Both the position numbers and the translations under genes were made by a program. Source: Vitellaria paradoxa (lineage: Eukaryota; Streptophyta; Magnoliopsida; Ericales; Sapotaceae). From it: a DNA stretch of 64,000 bases. Below, in pieces: positions 22,510-34,347 of the stretch; position 1 is the first letter of the stretch, and every line of letters begins with the position of its first letter. The notes beneath the pieces are model-generated. The model was not told where the DNA came from. It did not search any database and saw only the letters and a program-made list of their open reading frames with translations. The DNA lies in contig CM034244.1 in assembly GCA_019916065.1 (NCBI GenBank), forward strand, positions 30,193,433 through 30,257,432, in the 5' to 3' direction.

Positions 22510-24480
22510 ACTTAACAAAATTACAAATTTAAAAAAAAAAAAGAAAAAAAAAAGCTAAGAATAATAAAATTCAGTGATTCTATAAGAAAGTTAGGAAATT
22601 ACTTCCCAAAAATTTACCCAACTAAGAACATGGATTTGGATACTTCATTTTCATTTTTTTTTTTTTTTTGGTCTTTATAAATTATAACAAACCAAACACA
22701 TATTCAGAAATTTTGTTTTCAAATCTACTTTCAAATGTAACTATAATTTTTTTAAATAAAAAACTATGGATTTGAACACAATGGATATCACGGACAAGAT
22801 TTAATAAATTCGAACGTAATTACTTACAAAATTTTTTATTGCCCCAAAATTTAATAGATTTGATTAAATTTCGAAATAAAAATCGAGGATGCAAACAATA
22901 GCAACTCTACACACATATATAGTGAGAGAAAGAGACTTGAGTAATTGTAAATCTAAATTACACAATGGTGGCCAAGCTATGAGGACGACGGTGTGGATTC
23001 TCCACGCAACGTTGATTCTAGGCGAAGGTAGAGTATAGAATACAGTTACATAGAAGTGCAAGGGAGTTCAAATTTTTTTTCTTTTGAACTTCAAATAGAT
23101 TGGGATTCAACTCCAATATATGATGAGTATAATAATGATGAATTTTCAATTACTACCTCTATAGATTTTGAGATGGGTTAGCATGAAAATATGGGTCATC
23201 ATGAAAGTTAATGTAAGAACGAAGAGTTAGGAAATAAAAAAAGAAAAGAAAAGAAAACAATTGTTAGTTAAAAGACAATTCTCGAAATTGGACGTGATTT
23301 TTTTGAAAAACACTCCATCAAATCTTTTTTTATTAAAATGACTCATTTTGTGGGGGATCTCTAAATAGAAACTTAGTTAAAAAAAAATTGATTTATGGGT
23401 TACCTTATTTCAATAAACTTGCTAATTGTTAATATTGTAAAGACGAAAAGATATGAATTTCTCTAAAGAAATTCAGTTGCACAAAGGACATATGGGCATA
23501 TTGGTGAAATAGAATGGATAGGTTCAAAAATCAATGGAATATAAAAATTCGAATTTGAAAGTGAATTTTTTCCAATATGAAAAAATGATGCATGCAGAAT
23601 ATAAAAAAAAATAATTTATGATTAATATTTCCTATCTTGGTTTTAGATACTTGTCAAAAAATATTATTTGACAAATATTTTCAGTCTATTTATGATTAAT
23701 TTTAGAGTATTTATTTTTCTTATTTTATTGTCTTGAAAATATTTCTTTTTCTTTATTTCATGTTCAAATTTATCCTTTAGTCAAATTTGTTATTTTAGTA
23801 ATTTTTTATGATTTTCTTAATTTCTTAGTTATTTTCAGCTTGATTAGGACTTTAGCATTCAAAACTTTTTTATTTAAATTAATGTAAGCTTACAGGCTGA
23901 TAAATTGAGTTGTTTTTTAATAAATAATATTGTTTAATAGCGAGAGTATCTCTAAAAAAAAATATATATATATGTCTTTTTCTAAAAATTTGTGGACTGA
24001 GTAGAAGTCTCGGAGTTTATCTGGTCTTCCCTTTTGATTCATATGCTTCCACCGCATCATTTACTCACCAAATTAGAGAAGTTGACAGATGACACGAAAC
24101 TTCATTGTCCACCTCCAATTGCTTGCGGTGGTTTCAACAATGGACCTTACAAATAGTTGATTAAATGGTGTTGTCTTCTAATTTATTGGGATTCAAGAGA
24201 AAGTGTTCTATGGGAGGAGAACGAGTAGGGTTGGGAAGAGAGTCTTTGAAAAGAAGAAAAGAAAAATTGAAAAAATATATATATATAATTTATTTATTTA
24301 TTAAATTGTTGCAGCTGAATTTACTTATTATAATCTAATGATATGGGATGAAGCACAGGTTGCCCGTTGTAAAATGCACCGGAAGTCCTTTGAATTTTCA
24401 ACCTGACAATTTTTTTAAAATAAAGGGGTATTTGAAAAATAAAAAGTTAAAAAAAGTAAATGCGTTAGTAATTTTTTTAC
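22510..24480. other. Spacer between the solo LTR and the LINE, segment A
   Basis: The first part (to about 23050) is family C sequence. From about 23060 it is AT-rich non-coding DNA with a less AT-rich block at about 24000-24240. The part 23560-24480 is nearly identical to 42900-43833. No plausible gene. Confidence 0.5.
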
Positions 24481-24497
24481 GTTTGAAAAGTAAATTT

Positions 24498-25296
24498 TTT
24501 TATTATTTTAATAGATGAGACGAGAGAATGAGTGAATGCTAAGTTAGAAGTGTGGCGGGAAACGTTAGAGACAAAAGGGTTTAGGCTAAGCCGATGCAAA
24601 ACGGAATATATGTAATGCAAGTTTAGCCAAAATAGAGTAACTGGTAATATAGAAATAAGTTTAGGCACACAAAATATTGTAGAGAAAGAAAACTTTAGGT
24701 ACTTTGGATCTATGGTGCAACAAGATGGAAAGATTGATATTGATGTAAGTCACAAGATTCAGGTCGAGTAGACCAAATGGAGGAGTGTTTCGGGGGTCTT
24801 GTGAGATCGAAAAGTCTCCCTCAAGGTGAAAGGAAAGTATTATAAGGTGGCAGTAAGACCAGCGTTGCTATATAAAACAGAGTGTTGGGCAGTAAAGCAT
24901 AATCATGTTCAAAAGATGACAGTTGTAGAGATAAAAATGCTAAGATGGATGTGCGGGATTACAAGGAGAGATAGGATTAGGAACGAGGAGATTAGGGACA
25001 AAGTAGGAATATTACCGATTGAATATAAAATGAGAGAAAATCGATTAAGATGGTTCGGCCATGTTAAAGGCGTCCAACGGAGGCACCTATTAGAAGGTGT
25101 AAAAGTATGAAGATTGCTATAAGTATGAGAGAAAGAGGAAGACCTAAGAGAAGTTGGAAAGAAATTATTAGACATGACCTTGCCTACTTGGATTTAACAT
25201 AGGACATGCCCCTAAATAGATTTGATTGACGTCGTCAAATCCATATACCTGTCCCTACTTAGTGGGAAAATGCTTAGTTTGATTTGGCTTGATTTA
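24498..25296 (+). mobile_element. RTE-type LINE, 5'-truncated, segment A
   Basis: Flanked by an imperfect target-site duplication of about 17 bp (TTTGAAAAGTAAATTT at 24482-24497 and TTTTGAAAGATAAATTT at about 25299). The alpha2 copy has the uninterrupted site. The 3' tail is made of TTTGATTTGG-like words rather than poly-A, as in plant RTE elements. Confidence 0.75.
24508..25199 (+). pseudogene. RTE LINE reverse transcriptase C-terminal fragment
   Basis: Translation gives [71 protein letters not shown] and KMRENRLRWFGHVK, the thumb and C-terminal region that follows the catalytic FADD of RTE-clade reverse transcriptase. The fragment starts just past that motif, so the catalytic aspartates are gone. 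In-frame stops occur near 24618, 24769 and 24801. A frameshift near 25070 separates the RRPTEAPI part, which stays in frame in segment B. Confidence 0.85.
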
Positions 25297-25602
25297 GTTT
25301 TGAAAGATAAATTTAAATTTTATGACATAATTTGTTCGAGCGTGATCTCACCTACTCGTTCGAACAATTTGGTCAAAAAATTTGTCAAAAAATTGAAAAA
25401 AATTCATAACAATTACTAAAAGTTCACATTGGTTTAAAAATTGATAAAATTTTGTAAAATTTAAAATTTTAAATGTATGGAAAATGAGAATGAAAAAATA
25501 TTTATAAAAATCCCATAGACACTTTTCAAAGAGAAATTATTTAATTAAGGAGAACAATCTCTACGAATCAACGTATTAGGTCAATGCCCACAAAGAAGTG
25601 CT

Positions 25603-25700
25603 GTTTCAGAAAACAAACCCCTCTTTGGTTCAACTCTGCACAAGTCGATTTCATACACTGCACGTGGAGTGACTTTTGTAGAAGGCATTTAAGCAAACAC
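25603..25700 (+). promoter_or_regulatory. G-box block conserved in all four alpha copies, alpha1-A
   Basis: CACGTG at 25661-25666 sits inside a block of about 90 bp (GAAGTGCTG...GTGGAGTGACTTTTGTAGAAG...AAGCAAACA). The block recurs at 30236-30340, 44948-45055 and 49545-49655, with CACGTG intact in each. bZIP and bHLH factors bind this core. Whether it is a promoter relic is inference. Confidence 0.4.
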
Positions 25701-25721
25701 AAGGAAATACAGCCAAATTAA

Positions 25722-26013
25722 GAGGGCGTTTGGAAGGCATAATTTTTAATTTTTTTTGTCAAAAATTATTAATTGTAATTTTTAGTATATTTAGAAGTAA
25801 TAAATTTTAGCAATTTTTTTATAACTTTTAAGTCTTTGGTAAAATTTTAAGCAACTTATAGTAATTTTTAATAACTTTTAATAATTTTTAGTAATTTTTG
25901 AATTAAAAAATTATTATAACATATTAAAAAAATAAAAATTAATAATTTACCAAATACTGAAAAATCAAAAATTAAGTAATTTTTTTATTAAAAATTTAAT
26001 TACCAAACACCCC
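25722..26013. mobile_element. Tourist-like MITE in alpha1-A
   Basis: Ends GAGGGCGTTTGG and CCAAACACCCC, flanked by TAA (25719-25721 and 26014-26016). Absent from alpha2, where the flanks are fused. The diverged partner in segment B is 45075-45372. Confidence 0.7.
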
Positions 26014-26158
26014 TAAGTGACTTTTGGATGGTTTTGGCCGTCCCCCCTCCCTCTCTCTATTTCCTAGCTGTCTTGAATAGGAAATCCTGCCTCGTATGAT
26101 GGCAACACTAGTGTCGGCGATACTTTCCAAGAAAGTCAGTCAATAATCACCTCACGAA

Positions 26159-26383
26159 GGGTGTGTTTGGAAATAAATTTTTTATAAATTTTTTACTATG
26201 TTTTAGTTAAAATTATTGGGTATAATTTTTTAATAGTTTAGTAAAATAGATAAAAATTTTTAATAATTTTGAATGCTTTGCAGAAATTTTAATAATTCTT
26301 TGTAACTTTTGTATTATTGTCAAATGTTGAAAAAATTAAAAATTACAAAAAATTTCTCTTTTATCGTTTTTAAAACACACCCA
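26159..26383. mobile_element. MITE with GGGTGTGTTTGGAAAT / AAAACACACCC ends
   Basis: About 225 bp, AT-rich, inverted ends. Related sequence lies in the other alpha copies (about 30520-30980, 45537-45758, 49845-50285), so it predates the alpha duplication. Confidence 0.55.
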
Positions 26384-26404
26384 AAAATGGCATGCAATAT
26401 AGAT

Positions 26405-26672
26405 ATGGTTGATTTGAGAGATTAGATGATGTGGTATAAGTAATATTATGAAATAATATATAGGATTAGATATGACATAAAATTATTTTTTTATGTGAAA
26501 TTATTTTTTTAGTGTTTGGTTGGTGAGATATAAAGTGAGATAAAAAATATGATTTGACATGTAATGTAATAATAAATAATTTTAAACTTTTAAATTTTGA
26601 CAAGAAACAAATTCAGAAGAGGAGTATAAGTAATACCACTTCCCTTATGATATTACTTATCCTCTATTTTGA
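26405..26672. mobile_element. MITE family M1, segment A copy
   Basis: Matches 4958-5230 and 45780-46050 along its length; ends in TTACTTATCCTCTATTTTGA. Confidence 0.7.
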
Positions 26673-27464
26673 GAATATATTAATCAAAATAAACTTTGTG
26701 TTCGTAGTTATTTTACAAATTGATGTTAAGCCTCACTAAATTAAGGCCGGGTTTGGGAAGGAAGAGCTAAATAGCTTATTGGTTACTTGACTTACTTGTT
26801 TATTTGTGAAATGACTAAATTTATCTTTTCACATTTTAATCATCTTTTAAACTTTCAAGAGTAAAAATATTAATTTAATAAAAACTAAAAAATCATCTAA
26901 AAAAGTCATTTTTTTTCCTTCTCAAGTACAAAAATAATTGATTTATTTTTAACTGAATAGTAATTCACTAAAAATAAGCAAACTATTTTTTTTTTTTCCC
27001 AAAACAAGCTTGAGAGTCTAATCTCCCATTTCTTATCCCATGATCAAACCCAGACCGAAGGGTCATAAGTTACACCGAGAAGTGGCACAAGTAATCATAA
27101 TTTGAAAGGACCATCCACGAATTGCACGTTAATTACACGAAAAAAAGAATTAAACTTTTAAGAATTTCTACTAATATTTAGTAATTAAAATTTTAATATG
27201 TTTAATAAAAAATTTTAAAATTTATAGGAATTTTTAGTTGTTCGATAAAAATTAAAGAATTTTTTAGTAACTTTTATGAAATTTTAATAACTTTTAGTTA
27301 TTTAGTAAAAAATTAAAAAAAAATAGCAACTTTTGACCGTGTTACTGGATACTAAAAGGAAAAAAAAAAATTACTAAAATTTCTTTTTCTCAATATGCAG
27401 GTGAAAAATAAGACATCTATTCGTAGCACAAAACATGTAGAATACAATTAAGTAGTGAGATTTA

Positions 27465-27713
27465 GGGTGTGTTTGAATCGAAGATTTAGAGTAAGAGGGG
27501 CAGGAAAAAAAAAAGAAGAAAAATAAGAATAAAAAGGAAAAAATATAAAATATTAATTGCATTTTATTATTTGAGTAGATTAAAAATACATAAAAATTAA
27601 TCAAATTTCATGTGTTTTCGTAATTATTTAATATTATAAATCAAATAAGAATAGTAATCTTGAATCATAATTTTTTTTTTTAAATTTAAAAACTCCTCAA
27701 TCAAAAAACACTC
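27465..27713. mobile_element. Tourist-like MITE, segment A
   Basis: Ends GGGTGTGTTTGAATCG and AATCAAAAAACACTC, flanked by TTA on both sides (27462-27464 and 27714-27716). The partner at 46835-47082 has the same TTA repeats, so the insertion is older than the 18-kb duplication. Confidence 0.75.
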
Positions 27714-29559
27714 TTAAGTTAGTTACTTAGAAGAAGGGATTGAGACTCACTTAGCTTACCTTTTCCTATATATGCCTTTTTGGGCTACTAGATTAACGTA
27801 AAAAACATTTTTACGGTTGAGGAAGGGGTCTACAAAATTTGGCAAAAATAATCTCTTCAATCCGCATTGTAAACAATTATATGGGATACTAAACAAATTT
27901 TTTTATTTCTTTCAAACAAATTGCACTGTCTCTGCTTAACAAGGTTTCTTTGACCCATAAAATTATAAAAAAAAATCGTGTCATGAGAAAAATTATAAAA
28001 TGGGGGTGGCCGGAGCAACCAAAAAACGATAAATTTTGATAAAAATTGTGAGTTCGTAATTCATATAATAAGATAGAAAGTAAATAATTTTTAAAAATGT
28101 TTAATATTTTTTAACAATTTTCAGACTTTTTCAAAATTCTAGACAGAGCTAATATTTCTTATATAAGACTTGCAAAAATATAAAAATAAAAATAAAATAA
28201 AATAAATGAAGATAAAATATAATATATATGAAAAGGGAAAAACTAATATTGTTTAGCATGAGAGTGAGCTCAGGAATGTTTAGCGTGAGAGTGAGCTCGG
28301 GAATCGTCAAATCAAAATCTAATAATTTAGATTCATTCACATGTTCTTAATAAAATATATATTGCTAAATTATTTTTAATAAATATCATAATTAAATTAC
28401 ATTATATTTTATCAAAATAATTTAATAAACAATATTTTATAATAATTAAATTAAATTAATTATTGAATTAAATTAAATTAAAATAATTTTATTATTTATT
28501 AAAAATAACTAATAATATATATTTCATATTAATTAAATTCTATTAATAATTAATTTAATTTAATTATTTTTAAAAATAAATTAATAAAATATATTACATA
28601 TTAATTTAAATAATTTATTTAATTAAATTATATTATTTATTAAAAATAATTTTAGTTTAATAAAATATTTGAATAAAATAATTTATTTTAATATGATGTA
28701 ACAAAAATAGATAAAGTGCAAAAATTAACTAAATGATTGCAGCAAAAAAAAGAGTAAAAATATTTTTTTTTTTGTTTACGCTTTTCTATTTAAGTTTTCA
28801 TTTTTCAAAAACAAAAAACATAACAGATTTAAGAAATACATTTCTGTTGCCACTTTACAAAATTTTAAAAATATAAACTCAAAAATAGAAAATATAAACA
28901 TTACCGAATAGAGTAAATTTAATATAGTTGTAAAATTAATATATTTTAAATACATTGGTAATTAAATTACAAATACAAATAAAAAAATGAAAATAATCTG
29001 TTTAAAAAACAAAAAAAGAAACACAAAAAATGTGTATCTTAAATTTTTTATATTTTAAATTTGAAAACACAAAAAAAATATTATTTAAGCATAGGAATAA
29101 TTTGTTTTTAGAAAAAGTTTTCAATTTTAAATATAAAATTGGTCATTGAATAATTTTTAACTAATTAATATAATTAAGATTAATAGTACTTCTAACTTAA
29201 TGTAAAATGAGTCAAGAATTAGAAAGATAAAAATATATATTAAAATTAACAAATAGATTAAAATAAAAAAGAGATGAGGTCGATTAAGTAAATTTATAAT
29301 TTAACATATACACTAGAGCAAATTTTATTTTTAAGATTGGATCAGATTGAGATTTGATAGGATATAAATTTTTAGTAGTTGCATAGAAACCTGACTTTGA
29401 TCAACTTTATTAGCTCACTATTATTGAGACAAAAAAATATAAATATAAAGAAAGAAGTCAATAACTATTTTATAAAATTGTGAAATTTTATTGAAATATT
29501 TTTATTAGATTCGAAAATTATATTTTACCAATAAAAATATTATATAATTCTGTACATAA
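27714..29559. other. Very AT-rich spacer between alpha1 and alpha2, segment A
   Basis: Contains a MITE-like block at about 27990-28145 with the motif GTTCGTAATTCAT. A 28-bp unit at 28251-28306 (core GCATGAGAGTGAGCTC) occurs twice here but once in segment B. Tract 28340-28690 is almost pure A/T and built of ATTAAATTAAT words. The part from 28330 to 29550 is nearly identical to segment B. Non-coding; the AT tract could act as a matrix-attachment region (speculative). Confidence 0.5.
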
Positions 29560-30983
29560 CACGGATCAGTTGTAATCTAAGGATATGAGCTGAAGCATAG
29601 GAAGTCCTTTGAATTCTCAACCTAGCAATTTTTTAATTAAAGGAGCATTTAGAAGACGAAAAGTTAGACAAAATAGAATGCGGTCAATCATTTTTTTTAT
29701 TTTTTTTGTGTGTTTAGAAGATAAATTTAAATTTTTTGATATAACTTGTTCAAACTAGATATCAAGTATTTGTTCAAACGGTTTTAGTCAAAAAAATTAA
29801 TAAAATTCAGTAAAAAGTGACAAAAATTTGTAAAAATGAATAAATTTTATGAAACTTAAAAATTTAAAATAAATGTGAAAAAAAAAAAGAGAATAACCAA
29901 AGATTAATAAAAATTTCTAAATGTTCAAAAAGATTAAAAAATAATAATCTTCCAAACAAGGGCTAAAGACAGCCATAGACACTTTTCCAGGGAAATTATT
30001 TAATTAAGGAAAAACAACCTCTACAAATCAACATGCTAGGTCCAAGTCAACCCTAAAGATTATATCAGCCAATAAAATTTTAAGTTTGTTATTTAGAAGA
30101 CACTAGCTCCACTCTTATCAAGACCGTTGGGGGGTTTACCGGACTTTAAATAAATAGACTCAGTAATTAGTTAAAATGGGTGTAAATTACCTAGGTACTC
30201 TGAGTTAAAAAAAAAAAAAATTTCCATGTCGACGAAGAAGTGCTGCCTCAGAAAACAAACCCCCCATTGGTTGAGTCTGTACAAATTGACTTAGCACACA
30301 GCACGTGGAGTGACTTTTGTAGAAGACATTTTAAGCAAACATTAGACATTTACCTAAGTAAAGTAAATTTTAGATGGTCTCGGTCGCGTCCCACCCCCCC
30401 CCCCCCTCCCTCTCCACTTCCCAGCTGTCTTGAATAGGAAATCCTGCCTCACTTAATAGCGACACTAGTGTCGGCGTGCGCGACACTTGTCGGCCGTATT
30501 TGCCGAGAAGTCAGTCAAAGATTATTATTATTTTTTTTTGGTACAGTTAATGATCTTTAAAAGTGAAATTTTTAAGAGTTCTTTAAAATTTTTTAGTAAA
30601 ATTATTGGGTATAATACAATTTTTAGAAAAATTGAGTAACTTTTGTTGTTTAATAAAAATTTTGATAATTTTTAAAAGTGCAAATCTACAATCCGGAAAT
30701 AAATTTTTATATTTTATTTTACTTTTTTTATTAAATAAAATTACATAATTACCTTAATTCTTCTAATAAGATATGTTACATAATTTTAATAGCATAGATG
30801 CTCTTTTACAAAAGGAAAAGTTATTATTTAATTTTATTTAATAAAAAAATGAAGTGGAGCGTAAGAATTCGTTTATGAAATGTAAATAAACTCATCATTT
30901 TTAAAAATTTTTAATAACTTTTAAGATATAGTCAAACACTAAAAAAAATCAAAAGTTACTAAAAGTTCTTTTTTTTTTTTTTA

Positions 30984-33900
30984 ATCACTTGAGTACTTGG
31001 TTTGATCCACCCACATGGGTGAGAAGATGAAAAGGCCAGTAATTAAGAGCCACCATTATAGTGACGGCTAGAATTGGAAAAAAAAATTTCAATGAACAAC
31101 AATTTTGATTGCATTAATCCTTCTTAATTATTTGTGTATATAAATTGAGAAGGAAAAGAGCGGTAGAGAGTGGCAAAAAGAGAGAAAAGCAATGAGAGAT
31201 GAGAAAAAATACAGAGAGATTTTGATAATATGGGTGAAGTTCTTCCTTTGTTATTGAAATTCTTCTTTCTTGTGGACATAAGTAATTGTTGAACCACATA
31301 AAAATATTGTTATTTGTGTGATTTAATTTTTTGACCCAATAAATGGTATCGGAGTCAAATTGGAATTGTTGGGGAAACAATAATATGTTTTTGTTTCTAG
31401 CCAAGAAATCAAGTTATTGAAATTTAAGTTTGAGATTATCTAATTGTAGAGTTTATCAAGATGAATACAATGGTTCAAACCGTGTTGAATTCAAAGCTCA
31501 GATGTGCCTATAATCACTCACTGAAGTTTGCTAGAAACTTTGACCATTGCCAGAAAAATTCATACACCAAAGAACATTATTGGAAAAAAAGGGTTCTAGG
31601 AATTTATTTTCAAAATTATAGTAAATATATAAATTATCTAATAACTGTCCACATTTCAGCGCCTAGGTAAGGTAGCTAGGCTAAAAACCTTCCAAGTTTG
31701 ATATAATGGTACATCAGCAAGGAGGATCCACATCAGTACGTGGATGATTACACAACTGACACACGGAGGAAGGCGCCATATCACCAGGAAGGTTGCCACG
31801 TCATCCAAAAAATGTCAACCAGGGAGGTTGCTACATCATACAAAAAGTGTCACATCAGTAGGAGACTCCACATCAATAGACACAACGATACATGGAGTAA
31901 GGTGCCATGTCATCCAGTACTGCCACGTAATCCTGTTGTGAGGATAGTTTTTTAAATTATCTCCTAACTCCATATCACTTACAAGTGTTTTAATTATGCC
32001 CCTATAAGTTTTGGAAATTATGATTTGATCTGAAGTTTTTGAGAAGGTTGCATTTATACCCTCCCAAGTTTTTTAGGTATATTGAATTCATTTGTGACTT
32101 CCAATTTTCTTAATTTTGCGCAATTTGACCAATTGAGCTTAGTGGTGCTTGTGGTGGCACATGTCTAAAAAAGAATTAAGTTTAAATTTAGTTAATTATC
32201 AAATTATAATCAAATGGCAAGAAAAGGCACAGCTTTTTCTATTGAAACTTTTAACGGAAATAATGATTTTACCCATGGTAATAAAAGGTAAAGAATGTCT
32301 TGATTAGAGAATGATTCGTGAAGGTTCTCAAGAAGAAAATAGAGAAACTTGAAAAAGTAAAAGACGATGAATGAGAAGAGTTACGAGAATTGGTGAATAA
32401 TATGATCCAGTTGTCTAGGTAACAATACTATTTTGGAAGTCATTAATGAGACTAATCCAACAGAGTTCTGGACAAATTAGAGAATAGGTACAAATCCAAA
32501 TCCTTAACAAATAGGTTGTCTTCAAAGAAATAGCTATATGCACTACAGATGACTGTAGGGTCAAGCTTCACTAACCACCTGGACGAGTTCAATAAAATCT
32601 TGATAGAATTGGAAGCTATTAGTGTTAGTGTCAAGATTAAGGACAAAGACAAGGCAATTCTATTGTTAGTCCCATTGCCTTTTTCATACGAACATCTATG
32701 GATCACCGTGATGTATGGGAAGGAATTTATGTTTAGATGATGTAGTTGCTACTCTCATTTCCTATAAGTCATTACAAAAATGAGATAATGAGAAGACATC
32801 GGGTGAAAGGATCATGGTTGCATCCTTTCGTGGTCAAGATAGAGGCAGTAGAAGTCCAAACAAAGATAACCATAGAAATAATCGGGACAAGTCAAAAGGA
32901 AGGTCCCGAGTAAGAAAGAGACATCAAATTCTATCATTGCGGTAAGAAATATCACATCAAGAGACACTGCAGAATATTCAAGAAGGAATAAGAAAAGACC
33001 AGTGGCATGAACAATGAAGAGAAAGACAAGCATGCAGAAACGTTAGCTTATCTAGGCTATGAGGAAGACGCTCTTCTTGCAACAACCAAAACTATAAGGA
33101 GTGAAAGTTCTGACAAGATAGTAGACTCCAAGTGTTCCTTCCACATGTGTGGAGCAACGAGTAAATTCTCATCATATTAAGCGAGTGTTGGAGAATTGGT
33201 AATAATGAGTAACAACACTGTTAACAGAGCCATTGGAAAAGGCACATTCTATTTTCACTTAAAAGGTAGGAGAACTATGAACTGTCCAACGTAAAGCATG
33301 TATCAAGTTTAAAAAGAAATTTGATTTGTTTAGGAGTGATTTATTTAGAAGACTGTAGCTTCAACTCCAAAGAAAGAATAATGACGATATCCAAGAAGAG
33401 CAAAGAACTGTTATAAGGCCAAAGGATTGAAGGCTTGTACATATTAAAAGGAAGTACAATGACGAAAGGAGCTACTAATGAGTCCAGCAACATAGGAAGA
33501 CAAGGTAAACAAAGCAAAAATAATTCTAAAAAGTTGTACAACTTTAGCTATAACAACGTCGAAATAAGTATCTTTTGCTCTTGATCAAAATACCTACAGT
33601 GACAAAAATTTCTCTAAGAACAAATGCACAAGAGATACAAAGTTACTAAAGATGGCAAAGAAGTGATCATTGCTTGGAACCTCAAATTGGGGGTGTGAAG
33701 CACCCTAATGGGGAGTGGGGTGCAAGCATTCGATGGAGAGTGCAAGTATTAGAAAACATTCTTCAAGTAGAGAGTGTTGCGGACCAATGATAAAGGCAAG
33801 ATAATAATGTTGTTCATGACAGATAGTACTCCATTTAGGGAGTGCATTGCTGTCACTGCAAGACTTCTCAGATTAGTGAGACATGACATACCTACCCATG

Positions 33901-34283
33901 TTAGGTATAGGGGTAATTGCTTTGATCCACCCACATGGTGAGAAGATGGAGAGATAAGAAATTAAGAGTCACCATAATGGGTGACTACTACAATTGCCAA
34001 AAGACTTCTGTAAACAACAATTTTGACTACATTAATCCTTAATTATTTGTGTGTATAAATTGAGAAGGAAGAAAGCGGTAGAGAATGTGGCCAGAAGAAA
34101 AAAAAAAAAAAAGCAATGAAAAAGAATAGAGAAAATATAGAGAGAGTTTGAGAACTTGAGTGAACTTCTTCCTTTGTAATTTCTCAAGTTTGATTCATTT
34201 AGTGAATTTTCTCTCTCCCATAAATGTAGGCAATTACTGAATTACATAAAAATATTAAGTTATTTTTATAATTTAATTTCCTA
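30984..34283 (+). mobile_element. Ty1/copia retrotransposon, degenerate, segment A
   Basis: Two related LTRs (about 30990-31341 and 33909-34281) share TTTGATCCACCCACATG, AATTATTTGTGT(A/G)TATAAATT and ACATAAAAATATT. The 5' LTR is followed by TGGTATCGGAGTC at 31344, a mutated initiator tRNA-Met primer-binding site. The interior is only about 2.6 kb and covers gag, the protease site and the pre-integrase start. Integrase and reverse transcriptase are not recognisable. Sequence on both sides is contiguous in alpha1, which shows the pre-insertion state. Exact LTR starts are uncertain. Confidence 0.8.
32400..33560 (+). pseudogene. copia gag-protease-pre-integrase remnant, segment A
   Basis: Gag is read from SSFTNHLDEFNKILIELEAI and KAILLLVPLPFSYEHLW (about 32560-32705). 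A zinc knuckle, FYHCGKKYHIKRHC, follows at about 32929-32970; the first cysteine of the CCHC is replaced by phenylalanine. The protease site region reads IVDSKCSFHMC, with DSG altered to DSK. The pre-integrase-like GQRIEGLYILKGS lies near 33420. Stops and frameshifts separate the blocks, so nothing functional can be made. Confidence 0.75.
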
Positions 34284-34347
34284 GCCCAACATTAAACTGA
34301 CCCAAAAATGGCTTGCAATACTTGAAACTCATAAGTTATAACAAGAA

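Larger units (their letters stand above)
19878..23050 (-). mobile_element. hAT-like element (family C), inverted copy split by a solo LTR, segment A
   Basis: The flanking parts 19878-20205 and 22510-about 23050 are the reverse complement of parts of the element at 34348-35670. The outer end TAGGGATGTAAATG is the hAT-type terminus. The 2.3-kb solo LTR with its AAAGT repeats separates the two parts. The far end of the element is missing or too diverged to place. Confidence 0.65.
24340..27360 (+). repeat. Ancient duplication alpha, copy alpha1-A
   Basis: Related to 29560-35784 in the same segment once later insertions are removed. Shared anchors are the GGAAGTCCTTTGAATT block (24378/29598), the AAATTATTTAATTAAGGA block (25533/29991), the G-box block (about 25603/30236), the CAGCTGTCTTGAATAGGAAA block (about 26067/30422) and GGCACAAGTAATCATAATTTG (about 27085/35681). 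alpha1 carries a LINE and two MITEs absent from alpha2. Confidence 0.75.

Noticed and set aside
22864..23061. Short frame related to frames at 34769-34987 and 42252-42494
   Set aside because: Similarity comes from the family C hAT-like element in both orientations; no transposase motif (RW, hATC) appears in it.
31740..31955. 71-codon frame repeated at 51042-51257
   Set aside because: Lies in the copia leader with CACATCA/CACGTCA repeats; two overlapping frames are equally open.
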